Origin: Cafeteria roenbergensis
Taxonomy: Eukaryota > Sar > Bigyra > Bicosoecida > Cafeteriaceae
Direction: 5' to 3'
Length of the DNA stretch: 64,000 bases
Assembly (NCBI GenBank): GCA_008330645.1
Contig: VLTN01000058.1
Span: 62,001 to 126,000 of the forward strand
Part shown: piece after piece, positions 39,448-50,217 of the stretch
How the letters are laid out: each line of letters starts with the position of its first letter
Position numbering within the stretch: the first letter of the stretch is position 1
Program-made: the position numbers and the translations under genes
Notes under the pieces: generated by a model
Told to the model about the DNA's origin: nothing
Database searches by the model: none
What the model saw: the letters and a program-made list of their open reading frames with translations, nothing else

Positions 39448-42400
39448 CCAAGCCTGCGATCGTCCACCCCTGCCCCCCCGTCTCCAACCCCCGCATGCAG
39501 CGAAACTGCGACCACAGTGGAAGGCAGCTCGGGCGTCATCGCGCCGCGAAGCCGCTTCGACGCGGGAGCCAGCCCCGCTCCAGCGCGGCCGCCGGCGGCC
39601 GCCGCGGCGCCGCCACCGCCTTCTCCAAGGCTCGGGAAGTCGCCGGCAAGCCCACCCAGCGACACAGCCTGCCCTGCGCCCGCGGCAGGGTCGCGCTCGC
39701 CACCGTCCCCTCCGCGCAGCCTCACGGCAGCCCGCCGGCCGGATCGCCGCACTGGGCTTGGAGAGAACACGCCAGCGAAAACAGCCGGCCTGGCCGGACT
39801 GGAGGGGCCGCGCAGAGCTGGAGGCTGTGGCAGCTGCAGCGCCTTGAACAGCCTGGTCCCAAGCTCCCCCATGCGCAGCAGCATCGCCTGCCCGAGCGTG
39901 CTCCGCTCCAGCAGCAGGCCCAGAGGCTCCTCGGCCGCTTCCGCGCCAGCCCCGCGCGCCCCGGCGCCACCGCCTCGCTCCCCCCCGGCAGCCCTCTGCT
40001 CCGCCTCGCGAAGCGCGCCTGCCGCCGACGGGAACCCGTCGAGCGCCGGCCGGCCCAGCACCCCGAGCAGCGTCGCCGCAACCTTGGCGCAGGAAGCAGC
40101 CTCCGCCACCCGGGCCTTGGCTGCGTCGGCTCTGCCTCGCTCAACGGCAAACGCGGACTCAAGACACTGCAGCGCCGTCTGAGCGAGGCACAGGCGCAGC
40201 ACCTCTCCCGGGGACGTCAGCGCCCCCACCGTGGGCAGCTCTGCGCTAGAGCCCGAGGCAGCTGCCGGTTCTGAGCCCCGCCTCATCGTCGCCAGCGCCA
40301 GCGACGCCAGGCGACGTCCGGCCGCGGGAACCGCCGCCTCGAGAGAGAGAAACCTCCTCACCACGACCTGCGCCCCGGCTCTGCCCAGGCTCTCTGCTTC
40401 GCCTGCCTCGCCGTCCGACTCGCGCTTACCGGCCTGCGGCTCTGCCTGGTTCCGCTCGCCGGCTGCCTCGCAGGGAGGCGACACCCTGCCAGCAGCACGT
40501 GCGGACCTGACCGCCTTGGAGCGAACTGAGGCCGGCGCCCACGCGATGCCCAGGAGCCGGGCGGTCTCGAGGGCCCTGGCGAGCCGGCGGGATGCTCGAT
40601 CTGCCGCGGGCTCAGCTGGTCGGTGGCCGTCTGAGACGACCGTTGCAGATTCAATGGCGGCAACGGCCTTGTCAAACAACCGGCCGAACACTTCGGCGGG
40701 CTCACGCCACGATCTGGCACGCTCGCTTGCGCCCGACGACGTAGAGAGAGTCCACGACGATGACGAGGACGACGAGGACGACGAGGATGAGGAAGAGGAA
40801 GAGGGTGGGTGCGTCCCCAGCACTGCCGCAGCGTACTCGGCACGTAGCCGCAGCAGCGGCCGCAGGCACACGGCCGGGAGGCGGGAGAGGAACTTGACAG
40901 AGGCCGGACGCAGCTGCGACGGAGTTGTAATGTCCGAGAGCAGCGGGTGGAGCGACGCGCGCTGCGCCCTGCCCTCCGGCATGGCAGCTGCTGCTGCGGG
41001 ACCGGGACCCGCCGTCGTGCTGCCAGCCGCAGCCGATTCCCCGTGATGGGTCCTGGCCACCGCGCCCGCGCTCGCAACAGCCGCGGCTTCGCCAGAGGTT
41101 GGAGCCAACTGGGGCATTGCTTCAACGGCAGGAGGAGGGGTGGCTGGACCGGCCGCAGCCGCCGCGGCGCCAGCGGTCTCCGTCGTCCCAGTCGCTGCCG
41201 GAGCCGCCTGGCCAACCCGGGACCGCTCGGCCGGGCGGCCGGCTGCCGCCTCGGCATCCGCTTCGGAAGCCCGTGCAGCGAGCCACCGCCGAGCGCTGAC
41301 GGCTCCCTTCATGGCTGTTCGGCCGTGCTGAAGCAACGCTGATGCGGCGGAGTGCGCCCACCGCCTGGGAGAGTCCGCACTGGCAAGCGATCCGCGCTGC
41401 AGGTCGCAGCCTCCGTCTTGGGCCGATGCCGCTGCCACCAACGTTGACGATGACGATGCCGATGACGATGACGATGGAGGTGCCAACGTCGCTGCCGACG
41501 TCCGCTGCCAGGACAGCAGCGGGCGCGAAGTGAGGCCGCAGCCGCACGCCACGGCGCGCGTCCCGACCGCTGCAACCTCCGCCAATCCGCCCCCACACCC
41601 TGACAACACACGACCTGAGCCCACTGAGCCCACGCCAAGCAGCAGCAGCGCCTCACACCAAGGCGATGACACGGAGGAAGGCAAGGCCGGAAGGACCACG
41701 GGCTCTGCCGGCTGGCTCCACGTCGCAACCCAGGTGGCTGCTCGATCGCCTTCACCGCCGCCGCCCCTGCCGCTGCCCCTGCCGCCAGCTGCGCTGCCGT
41801 TCGCTCTGGAATCCTCCCGCGCGGCCGGCTCCCGGCCGGTGGTGCAGTCCTCCGCCGAGTCGGGCTCAGAGGGGGTGGCAGCGAGGGCGGCGATGCGGGA
41901 GCGACGGCTGCCGGAGCGACTCTCCCCGGCAGAGCCCCTGCGATCGCTCCGCGGTCCGTCGTGCGAGGCAGAGCCCCGTCGGGATGCCGCCACATGCGCC
42001 AGTCGGACTGCCGCTGACGAGGCTGCCGGCCTGTGGGAGGCGTTGGCTGCCTCTGCCAACAGCGACGCCGAGGACTTTGCGGCTGCTCGCATCGACCTGC
42101 CCGTGTCGATGGGCCCGTGACTGTGCGGTGACGAGCTCGGGACGGGGCCGCCCATCACCGGGCCCGAGCGCGACGCGTCTGCCGCGCTGGCTGCCTCCAG
42201 CGAGGGAGAGCGTGTCGCACCGGCGGCCGTTTCAGAGAGAGGCCCTGCCGCATGAACAGAGTAGCCGGGCCGGCTGTCGGCGCTGGCGAGGCCACTGTAA
42301 GCGCCATCCGCAGAGTCGCCAAGGCTGCTGGCAGGCACCGACCCCGCGACATGGGCCAGCCGGCCAAACGCTGGGCCGAGGGACGAGCCCCAAGCGACGT

Positions 42401-44993
42401 CTGCCGTTGCCGACGACGGGCCCCCCGGGCGGGTTTGCGATGCGCCGCCGAAGCCCTGCCCCGCCGAGGTGCCTGGCGGCGCCGACGCGCCTTCCCACGG
42501 CAGCAAGCTCTCGGCCAGGCCGACGTCGGACGGCGCTGCTCCGTCCGGCAGAGCCGCCCCGGCAGCGTCGAGCGCCGACCATACTCCGAGGCGAGCCCGG
42601 CTCGGCCGGGGCCCCGCCGCGTCCGCCCCGCTGCCCTTTTGGCGAAGGGTCGCCCGCCGGCAGAGCCAGGCTCCCAAACCAGCAGCGGCGCTCACGGCCG
42701 CGCCTGGCGCCCCCGACGCAACGACCTCTGCCCGAGCGATCGACCATCCCGGCGCGCCCTGCGCCACTTGCCTCTGCAGGAGAGACCGCTGCGGCTGGTC
42801 GAGGCATCCCTCCGGCCACATGGGCAGAGCCGGCCCCACTGCAAGCGGCAGCGGGAGCACGAAGCACTGGCAGGCGGCAGGGAATACCAGCGCCCTGCCG
42901 GTGGGAAGCAGCACCAGAGTGCAGTCCGCAGCAGACTCTGCGGCGCCCCGGCCTCCGTCAGCGGCCCCTGGGGACGGCGGGTGCCCTCGCGCGGGCGCGG
43001 CAGTGGGTTCTTCGCTGGCAACCCCGGCGGTAGTCTCTCCGCTGACAGGATCTGCAGCGCGAATGCGCGCGCGCAGCCAAAGGGGCCGAGTCGGCCACGC
43101 CGGAGGAGGGCCCGAGAGCGTCAGCTGGCCGTGGCGTGCCCACGCCGCTGCCGTCGCCGTGGCCTCAGCGCCGCCTCCCAGAGCGACGCCCGGCCACTCT
43201 GGCTCGATTGCCAGGAGGGGCGGGGCCGAGCGCCGGGTGCCGGAAGCCGGGGGAGAAACAAGGCCTTCCAGCTCAGTAGACCTGAGCGGAGACGCAGACG
43301 GCAGAGCAAACAGAGCCAAGCCGCTTGACCCAGCGTGGCGGTGGCTGCCCAGCTGCGACAGCACCGGCGTCAGGTCCAGCTGCGCCGTGGCTGCGGGCTG
43401 CGAAGCCGCCGCTGCCTCGTCGGCATCGGGCTCGCATGCGGGTGCAGGCGCAGGCGCGTCCGACAGCGCAGCCGCGAGGCTGCGGGCGGCGGCGCGCGAG
43501 GCGCCCAGGGCGGTGGCCGGAGGCCATGCAGCAAGGTACGCCGCTACGGACGCCTCCGCCCAGAGCAAGCCGCCAGCGAGGCGCCTGAGAGACTTGACGA
43601 GGGCCGCGAGCGGCGGAGAAACTATGCCCCGATCAGCTGACCATCGAAATGCGGCCGGCAGCTCAGGGCCCGTCTGAGGCGGCGCTGCGCCGGGCGCCGA
43701 AGGGGGGGGCGGAGGGCGAGCTGCCGCTTGCCCGAGATGCGGCCGCGAATCAGCGGGGCTGTCAGAGTCAGAGCTGCTGTCGGAGTCACCGCCAGAATCT
43801 TCTGCATAGTCTCCGGCAGAGTCAGCCTTGCGCGGAGGGGGCGTCGCCTCCGCGGCCCGGCTTGCGCCCACCACAGGCGCCCACGCCACAGGCGCCACTT
43901 CGCCGGCAGTGTGCGCCCACCAGACGGCCACGCCTTCCCTGGAGCACGTGGCCGCCAGCCCGGCCAGGGACGCGGGCACGGGCTCCAGCCCGCCAAGGGC
44001 AGTTGCATCCGCGAGCACCAGCACCACCTTGCGCCTCTCGGGTGGGGGCAGCGCTGCTGTTACCCCTCCCCTCCCCGCGGCCGGCGCCGCGCCCAGCGTC
44101 ACCCTCGACAGGTCTGCCATGGAGTGCCCCCACGCCCCGCCCGCCGCCGCTGCAGCCACGCTATTCCGAAGCGCAGACGCCGCCGGGGCGCCCGCCTTCC
44201 CGTCCCGGGAAGCCGAACCGCCTGCACTCGCCGGTACGGCCCCCCTGGAGCCGCCGGCAGAATCGTCCAAGTGCCGTGTGGCGCCGTTGAGGAGGCGGCC
44301 GAGACGCACGCCGTCCGCCGCGAAGGCCGCCAGGGACGCCGGGGACAAGGGGCTGAGCGGCGACTGCAGGAAGTCCCTCCAGGCGGCTTGCGGCGTGGCT
44401 GCCGAATGCGCAGCGCCGCCGCTGCTCGTCGGACGGCGCCTCGCACAATCGCCGGCTTGGGCCGGGAGCGGGCGGCTGCGCAGCTGGTCCCACGATCGGG
44501 CGGACACCTGCGGTCGCAGAGAGCGGCGGAGTTGCTCCGCCGACGCCTCGGCGCCGGCGGTGGACCGGAAGAAACTATATCTGCGGACAGTCAAACATTG
44601 CAAGGGCGGGGCGGCAGCTACGCGCGCTTGCTGCGGAAACGAGGGCGCGGCGTGCGCGCGCCAGCCACTCATGCAACAGGAAACCGTTCCTGGCCACGGG
44701 CCTGCTCGGGCGCGACGGGCAGGCGGCAAGCCGCTGGGCTCGCGCGGAGCCCTGGGAGGTCGCTGGCGGCCGCTGCGCGAGGCCCAGCAGCAAGGGCCAC
44801 GAGGCGCACTGAGGCGCGCTCACCTCCAGAGGAGGCGCTCGTGCGGGTCGTTGTCCAGCGCAGCCAAGGCCTCGTGCAGACGGAGACGCAGGCGGCGGAG
44901 CGCTCGGCCACACCGTTGCCCAGCAGCCGCCGCGCCCGGCGCGTGCGCGGCCTCCAGAGAGGCGCAATCCACCACCACGTGCAACAGTGGCAT
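38649..44993 (-). CDS. Treslin/TICRR (Sld3-family) replication-initiation protein candidate
   Basis: Exons 44993-44824 and 44580-38649 join in phase (AG|A) to 2,033 residues. Exon 1 starts MPLLHVVVDCASLEA and a helix; the junction gives LLWRYSFFRSTAG, then SARSWDQLRS. This order matches the Treslin N-terminus, where a VMLLLD strand is followed by VHWAFKFFDSQG and SRSWEDFEEEL. Further strands fit the same vWA-like fold (KVVLVLADATALGG, EGVAVWWAHTAG). About residues 1465-1640 form a helical block (EVLRLCLAQTALQCLESAF, ending GTRLFKALQLP) placed like the Sld3-Treslin domain, which binds Cdc45. Ser/Thr-Pro sites with basic residues follow (SPSPVRRSGR). Most of the rest is disordered. Treslin/Sld3 loads Cdc45 on MCM under CDK control. 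The assignment rests on local similarity and domain order, not on a search. Confidence 0.6.
39418..39447 (+). repeat. (GAC)10 trinucleotide repeat in coding sequence
   Basis: Ten uninterrupted GAC units on the forward strand are read as a run of ten Ser codons (TCG) in the Treslin-like protein on the reverse strand. A second GA/GAC-rich patch lies at about 40762-40800. Confidence 0.9.
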
Positions 44994-45409
44994 GGAAAAC
45001 GGCCCTTCCCTCCCCCCCTCAGGCCTCAGGCAGACACCATGCGGGTGCACAGCGGCGCCGCTGGCGCACCGAGGGCGCAGCCTGCAGAGCAATCGAGTGC
45101 AATGCAAACCTTCAACTGCGGGGCTCGCATTTGCCAGTTCCGCCGCGCAGTGACGGGTCTTGTTCTGACGCTGGCGAGTTTCCGCGATCCACCACCTCGG
45201 CGTGCCGCTTGTTTCCGTTGTGAGCGCGCGCGTCGGGCGTTGCGTGGGAGGCGGGGGAGGCTGGGCTGCAAGAATGTGGCATCGCACGCGAGGCCGACGG
45301 CGAGCTGCTTGACATGGCCAGTCGCTGGCCGCGTAGGGAGGGCCGGCACAACGAGAAGAGGTTGCAAGCAGCGCAGCTGACCGCATGGCTCGACCTCGGG
45401 GCAACGCGA
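44994..45409. other. spacer between GH5 and Treslin-like gene
   Basis: No gene. It holds the GH5 3' flank and the presumed Treslin-like promoter (both reverse strand), with a GCGCGCG stretch near 45225. No CCAAT box is seen. Confidence 0.45.
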
Positions 45410-46639
45410 CTAGCACGAAAACTCAAACTCGGAGAGAGCCGCAGTGCTCAGCTGCGGCGGCGCCCCCGCCTGATCGAGCAGCATAAGCAAGTCCCAGCCC
45501 GCCTCGCCCGTTTCGGTTCGGAAGTTCCAAAAGAAGCTCCCCTTGCCCGGCCCCGCGCCGCGCCCTGGACCCCCCGCGAAGGAGCCGTCCCACGCGCCCA
45601 GCTGCGCGACGAGCATGGCGCGCAGCCACGACGCGGCTCCTCCCTGAAGACGCCCCCCCGGCGGATTGCGCTTGGTTACGGCGTTGGACCACTCGCCAAC
45701 CACCACCCAGTCAGCGTCGGTTCGCCCGGCCACGCCTGGGCCGTCCTGGTCGCACACGAACCGCACCGTATCCCACGCCGTCATGTTGGTGGTGGGCCCT
45801 CCGAACGCGTGATACAGATGCGAGTCCAGCAGCACGTCGGTGTACTGAGGCGGCGCAAGCACGCCGACCCATGGTCCGGAGCCCGCGAAACCGTCGCTCA
45901 CCCAGATGGTTCCGTTGAACCCCTGCTCGCGAACTGCATCGTACGCGCGCACGTAAAAGTCTCGCAGCAGGTCGTAAGTGACGGGCCCCCCCACGGCGGG
46001 CGTCCACGGCTCGTTCAGGACCTCGATGCCTGCAACCGCGCCGGCCATGCTGGCGTTGCCCGACGCGTCCCAGGCGACCACGCGGCGCGCGATTTCGGCC
46101 AGCACGGCCACGGTACGGTTGACATTGCCGGGCCTGGGCCACTGGATGTCCCCCGTGCGACCGGAGTTGTCATGCCCGTTTTGCGAGCCCGGCGCCCCGT
46201 GCAGGTCGAGCACGGCCCGCATGCCGTGGCTCTTGAGCCACCCAACAGCGCGCTCCAGGTACCACCAGCCGCCTGCGGGAAGCGGCTCGGTCGAGTTGCG
46301 GTCCACAATCCAGTACCCGAGCGGGATCCGCGCGTACTGCAGGCCGGCCTCCGCCAGGGTTGCGATGTGCGCCTCCGTCAGCCATGTGTCCCAGTGCTCC
46401 TGCAGCGCCGGCCCGCACTGGTCGCGGCCGACCTTTTCGCAAAACTGCCACTCGCCGGCACCTGCTGCCACGCCGTGCTTGGCAAACACGGACGGCGACA
46501 GCCAGCTCTCCAGCACCAGCCACCCGCCGAGGTTCACGCCGCGATACACGCCATCGGCATCCAGGCTTGCGGGTCCGGCGGCGGACACGGCGGCAGCGCA
46601 CGCCAGTGCCGCCGCGAAGGCGAGAGAAATCCGGGGCAT
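45410..46639 (-). CDS. secreted GH5 exo-1,3-beta-glucanase
   Basis: Single exon, 409 residues, ATG at 46639. A signal peptide (MPRISLAFAAALACAAAVSA) precedes the barrel. Family blocks are GVNLGGWLVLESWLSPS, ARIPLGYWIV, VLDLHGAPGSQNGHDNSGR, GIEVLNEPW with the acid/base Glu210, SHLYHAFGG, and VVVGEWSNA with the nucleophile Glu316, then SFFWNFRTETG near the end. This is the EXG1-like GH5 subfamily that releases glucose from beta-1,3-glucans such as laminarin or chrysolaminarin. In a protist it may digest algal storage glucan or remodel its own. Several N-glycosylation sequons are present. It diverges from the cathepsin C gene. Confidence 0.9.
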   Translation of the reverse strand: MPRISLAFAAALACAAAVSAAGPASLDADGVYRGVNLGGWLVLESWLSPSVFAKHGVAAGAGEWQFCEKVGRDQCGPALQEHWDTWLTEAHIATLAEAGLQYARIPLGYWIVDRNSTEPLPAGGWWYLERAVGWLKSHGMRAVLDLHGAPGSQNGHDNSGRTGDIQWPRPGNVNRTVAVLAEIARRVVAWDASGNASMAGAVAGIEVLNEPWTPAVGGPVTYDLLRDFYVRAYDAVREQGFNGTIWVSDGFAGSGPWVGVLAPPQYTDVLLDSHLYHAFGGPTTNMTAWDTVRFVCDQDGPGVAGRTDADWVVVGEWSNAVTKRNPPGGRLQGGAASWLRAMLVAQLGAWDGSFAGGPGRGAGPGKGSFFWNFRTETGEAGWDLLMLLDQAGAPPQLSTAALSEFEFSC

Positions 46640-47118
46640 GCTTGCAGCTGGGCGGGGCAACTCGATTCCCGCTTCCAGGCCGACTCCGGCTGCGGTGACA
46701 AGGCTGGCTCTGGTTGTCGCTGGCTAGCGCTCCCTTCGGCGGGGAGCGGGGCGCAGGGACCTGCTGGCTCGCTTGTGTGTGCACCGGCGTGGCGAGTTCC
46801 CAAGCTGCAGGTTTAATGCGGCTGCCAAAGTGCAACCCCTGGCCCACGCTCAGTCGCTCGGCTCAGCTGCCTCGGGAGCGGAGCCACCGCGTGGAAAACA
46901 GGTGGTGATGCGCCTCCCCCCGACCCAAAGCGGCCGACAGGGCCCGAATGCAGGCAGGAAGGCTGGAACCGCGCAATCGGGCTGGAGGCGTTTGCAGAGC
47001 AAGCCTCGGCTCTGCTCGGAGCAACGCAGACTGCCGCACGCAGCGGCCGCAAGCACCAGCGGCGCGAGCAGCGCCCGGTGGGCTCGGGGCCGCGCAGGAA
47101 GCGGCAGGCCAGGCAGTC
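46640..47118. promoter_or_regulatory. divergent promoter region, GH5 / cathepsin C
   Basis: 479 bp between the start codons of two secreted, probably lysosomal or extracellular hydrolases, one for glucan and one for protein. No CCAAT or TATA box is evident. No gene is seen. Confidence 0.45.
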
Positions 47119-49810
47119 ATGGGACTTCCCAGGAGCATCCTGGCGGCTCTGGCCCTCTGCGTGTGGGCGGCGCAGGCCGATCTGCCCATCCACTGCCTCC
47201 ACTGGCAGGTGAGCCGAATTGACGCAAGCCTCCCCGCCGCCCTGGACGCCCCGGGTGCCCGGTTCTCCGCCGCTGGCGCGTCGGCCCACCGCTCGTGGGC
47301 GCTCTCCCCTCCGCGTAGAGCCCGGCTGGCGCGCCGCCTTGCGCGCCGGCGCGCATTCGTGCTGCCGAGTCGCTTGCCGACCTCTGCCCTCCTCCCAACC
47401 CGCCCCGCAGGTCAAGGGCAAGTGGAAGCTCAAGCTCAGCAAGCCGGACGGTGACGCGTCGCAGACCTGCGGCCACAAGGTTCCCGACAAGGTCATGACC
47501 TCGGTGGACAACGACGTGAGCCGCGCCGCGCGCTCGCCGCCCGCGCAGCCCTCCCGACTCCGCCGCCCGCTTCCCCACCGCAACCGCTCCTCCTGCGCAC
47601 ACTGCCACCACCGCATTCCGTTCGTCGCAGGTCCGCTGGGACAACCCGGGCTTTGACGTGGACAGGGAGATCGATGTGGAGCTCAACGACCCAGCCACAG
47701 TCAAGGGCACGGACGGCGAGGGCCGCTGGACCATGGTCTACGACGAGGGCATCGACTTTACCATGGGCGACACCTCGGTGAGCCTGCGCAGCGTTGCGGT
47801 GGCGGGTTTTGCGACCTGCGCGCGCTGCTCCGCCCTTGGCCGCGCGGCGCCTCCGAGCGCCTGCGCGCGGCGGCCGAAGCTCGCGCCCAACCTTGACCGC
47901 CCGCCTCTGAGCCCCCGCCCTGCCCACGTTTGCGCCTGCAGTACCTGGCCTTCTTCCGGTACACCCCCAAGTTCGGCAGCAAGTCAGACCCCGAGAAGAT
48001 CGAACACTTCGAGTGGCACTGCGGGGAGACCATCTCGGGATGGTACCACCCCAACCAGAAGGGCGCCTCCACGGGGTGGGGCTGCTTCATCGCCCAGCAG
48101 GTGGATGGAAAGAGCGCGAACGGCAAGGCCTACAACACCGGCTCTGTGCCCGAGCTCACCACTGAGGGCGACGACACCCCAGACGGCCTCACCTCCGGCG
48201 AGAAGGTGCTGTCCCCCACGGCCAAGACGGATGGGGGGGACTCGGAGGACGTCAAGTTCCGCCAGGATGAGGGTGCCTGGAACGGCGAGGGCTTCGACCA
48301 GGACGCCGACTTCGAACAGGGGGTGCTGCTTCAGACGGCCAGCGCGGGGGCCGAGGCCACCCGTGCCTCTTCCGCCGCTGGGGTGGGCCCCGGCGCCGAG
48401 TGGCGCCTCCCGGCAGACCACTCCTACGTCTCCGAGGTGAACTCCCGCCCCGGCCTCACCTGGAAGGCGCGTGTGCATGACCACCTCACGGGAATGAACA
48501 AGGCTGAGGCCGAGCGCCGCCTGGGCGTGTCGGCCAAGAGCCTTCGCTTCCGCCTGGACGCATCGTCCTCGTCCTCGTCCTCGTCCGCGGCTGCGCGCCG
48601 CCACGCCAGCAAGCACGTCCAGCACAGCCACGGCAAGACCCACGGCAAGACCCACGGCAAGACCCACCACCGCCACTCTGGCACCGGCACCTCCTCGGTG
48701 TCCTCGGGCTCTCGCCTGGACGCTGCGCACGCCATCCCCATGCAGCCGCCGGCCAGCCTGGACTGGCGCGAGGTGGAGGGCGGCAAGTTCACCACCCCCG
48801 TCGTGGACCAGGGCAACTGCGGGTCCTGCTTCGCCATCAGCGCTGCGGACGTCGTCTCCATGCGCCGGAAGATCCACTCGCAGGAGGGAGGGTGGCAGCG
48901 CGTCGTGTCAGACTATGTCAACGGGCAGTCCGACGGCAGTAGCTCCACCTCCGCCACTGCCGCTTCGACAGAGGACGGGCAGCAGGACCCGGCTCTGGTG
49001 CAGGCCGCCGCCGCCCGCCGCTACACCGAGCACCGCCGCCACGCCGCCGTCAAGTCCCTCCGCCACGTGGAGAGCAAGCACGCTGCCCGCGCGGCGCGCC
49101 GCGCCGCCGAGGGCGAGAACGCCTACGCTAGCCTGGGCGAGGAGGCCACGGCAGTCGTGTCCGCGCAGGCTGTGGTGTCCTGCTCGGTCTACAACCAGGG
49201 CTGCGACGGCGGCTACCCCTACCTCGTGGGAAAGTTCGGCCGCGACGTCGGCTTCGTGCCCGCAGTGTGCATGGTCTACACGGCGCACGACTCCACCTGC
49301 ACCATCGCCGACACGTGCAAGGAGCAGGTCAGCTCCCACACGGCTGGATCCTTCCTGCAGAGCCTGGCAATGGGCTCCTCGGCGCACGCGTCGCAGCCCG
49401 ACGTGCCCCTGTCGGCGTACCTGCAGGCGCCCCGAATCTTCTCAAGCGACGTTGAGTACGTGGGCGGCCACTACGGCGCCTGCAACGAGGCTGCCATGAT
49501 GCGGGCCCTGATGCGCGGCCCGATCGCCGTGGTGATGTACGCGCCCGGAGACCTCTTCTACTACAGCGAGGGTGTGTACAACACCCCGCACACGCCCTCC
49601 TCCTTCATCGACAAGCAGGGCGCATCGCGCTGGGAGAAGAGCAACCACGCCGTCGTGTGCGTGGGGTACGGCGAGACGCCTGAGGGCCAGAAGTACTGGA
49701 TCATCAAGAACAGCTGGGGCGAGCACTGGGGCAGCGGCGGCTACTTCAAGGTTGCGCGCGGCAACGACCTTCTTTCGGCAGAAAGCTCCGCCGTAGAGAT
49801 CATGCCCTGA
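47119..49810 (+). CDS. cathepsin C-like dipeptidyl peptidase I with two insertions
   Basis: Exons 47119-47208, 47411-47515, 47631-47777 and 47942-49810 join in phase to 736 residues; human cathepsin C has 463. A signal peptide (RSILAALALCVWAAQA) leads into the exclusion domain (VKGKWKLKLSKPDG, GRWTMVYDEGIDFTMGD, YLAFFRYTPKFG). The papain fold shows PVVDQGNCGSCFA (Cys410), VVSCSVYNQGCDGGYPYLVG, SNHAVVCVGYG (His683) and IIKNSWGEHWGSGGY (Asn704). The enzyme removes N-terminal dipeptides in lysosomes. Extra sequence lies between the exclusion and catalytic domains (about 190-385, ending in HGKT repeats) and between the active-site helix and VVSC (about 430-505, Ala/Arg/His-rich). All catalytic residues are intact. 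Confidence 0.9.
48629..48664 (+). repeat. 12-bp tandem repeat, three copies, encoding His-Gly-Lys-Thr
   Basis: Three exact copies of CACGGCAAGACC lie in the pro-region insertion of the cathepsin C-like gene, giving a His/Lys-rich patch before the mature catalytic domain. Confidence 0.9.
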
Positions 49811-50217
49811 GCGGCGCCAGGCGCGCTGAGCGCGGCCTGGGAAAGAAGCTGTGTGGGGGGGGGGGGGGGGGGCGGAGGGGAGGGGGGATTAGGGCGGCTT
49901 GGGCGAAAGAGGGGGGTTGGGATGGTTGGACAGAGGGCAGGCGTAGCCAGGCTGACTGTTCGCAGTTGGGCGGGAGCAGCGCCCGCTGCGGTCGAGGACG
50001 GGGCTGCGCCCGGGCTCATCGGGCAGAGCGGGGCTGTGGGGCCCCGCGCACCTGTACAAGTTTGAGTGTGGAACGCAGCAGCTGCGCCTTGACAGCAAGT
50101 TGCGTGGTTGCGTTCGTTCCAGTGTGCATGCGATGCAGAGGCGTTTCGGCGAACAGCTGGCACCTGAATGCGCCGCATTGCCCGCCCACAGCTATTTGCC
50201 GCCGCGGCCACCACGTA
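49811..50217. other. convergent 3' spacer, cathepsin C / NFXL1-like
   Basis: No gene. After a long G-run it holds GTTGCGTGGTTGC (50099-50111) and GTGCATG (50124-50130), both on the forward strand, about 290-320 nt past the cathepsin C stop. Confidence 0.5.
49854..49872 (+). repeat. poly-G run
   Basis: About 19 uninterrupted G residues lie 45 bp after the cathepsin C stop; the exact length is likely uncertain in the assembly. Confidence 0.8.
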
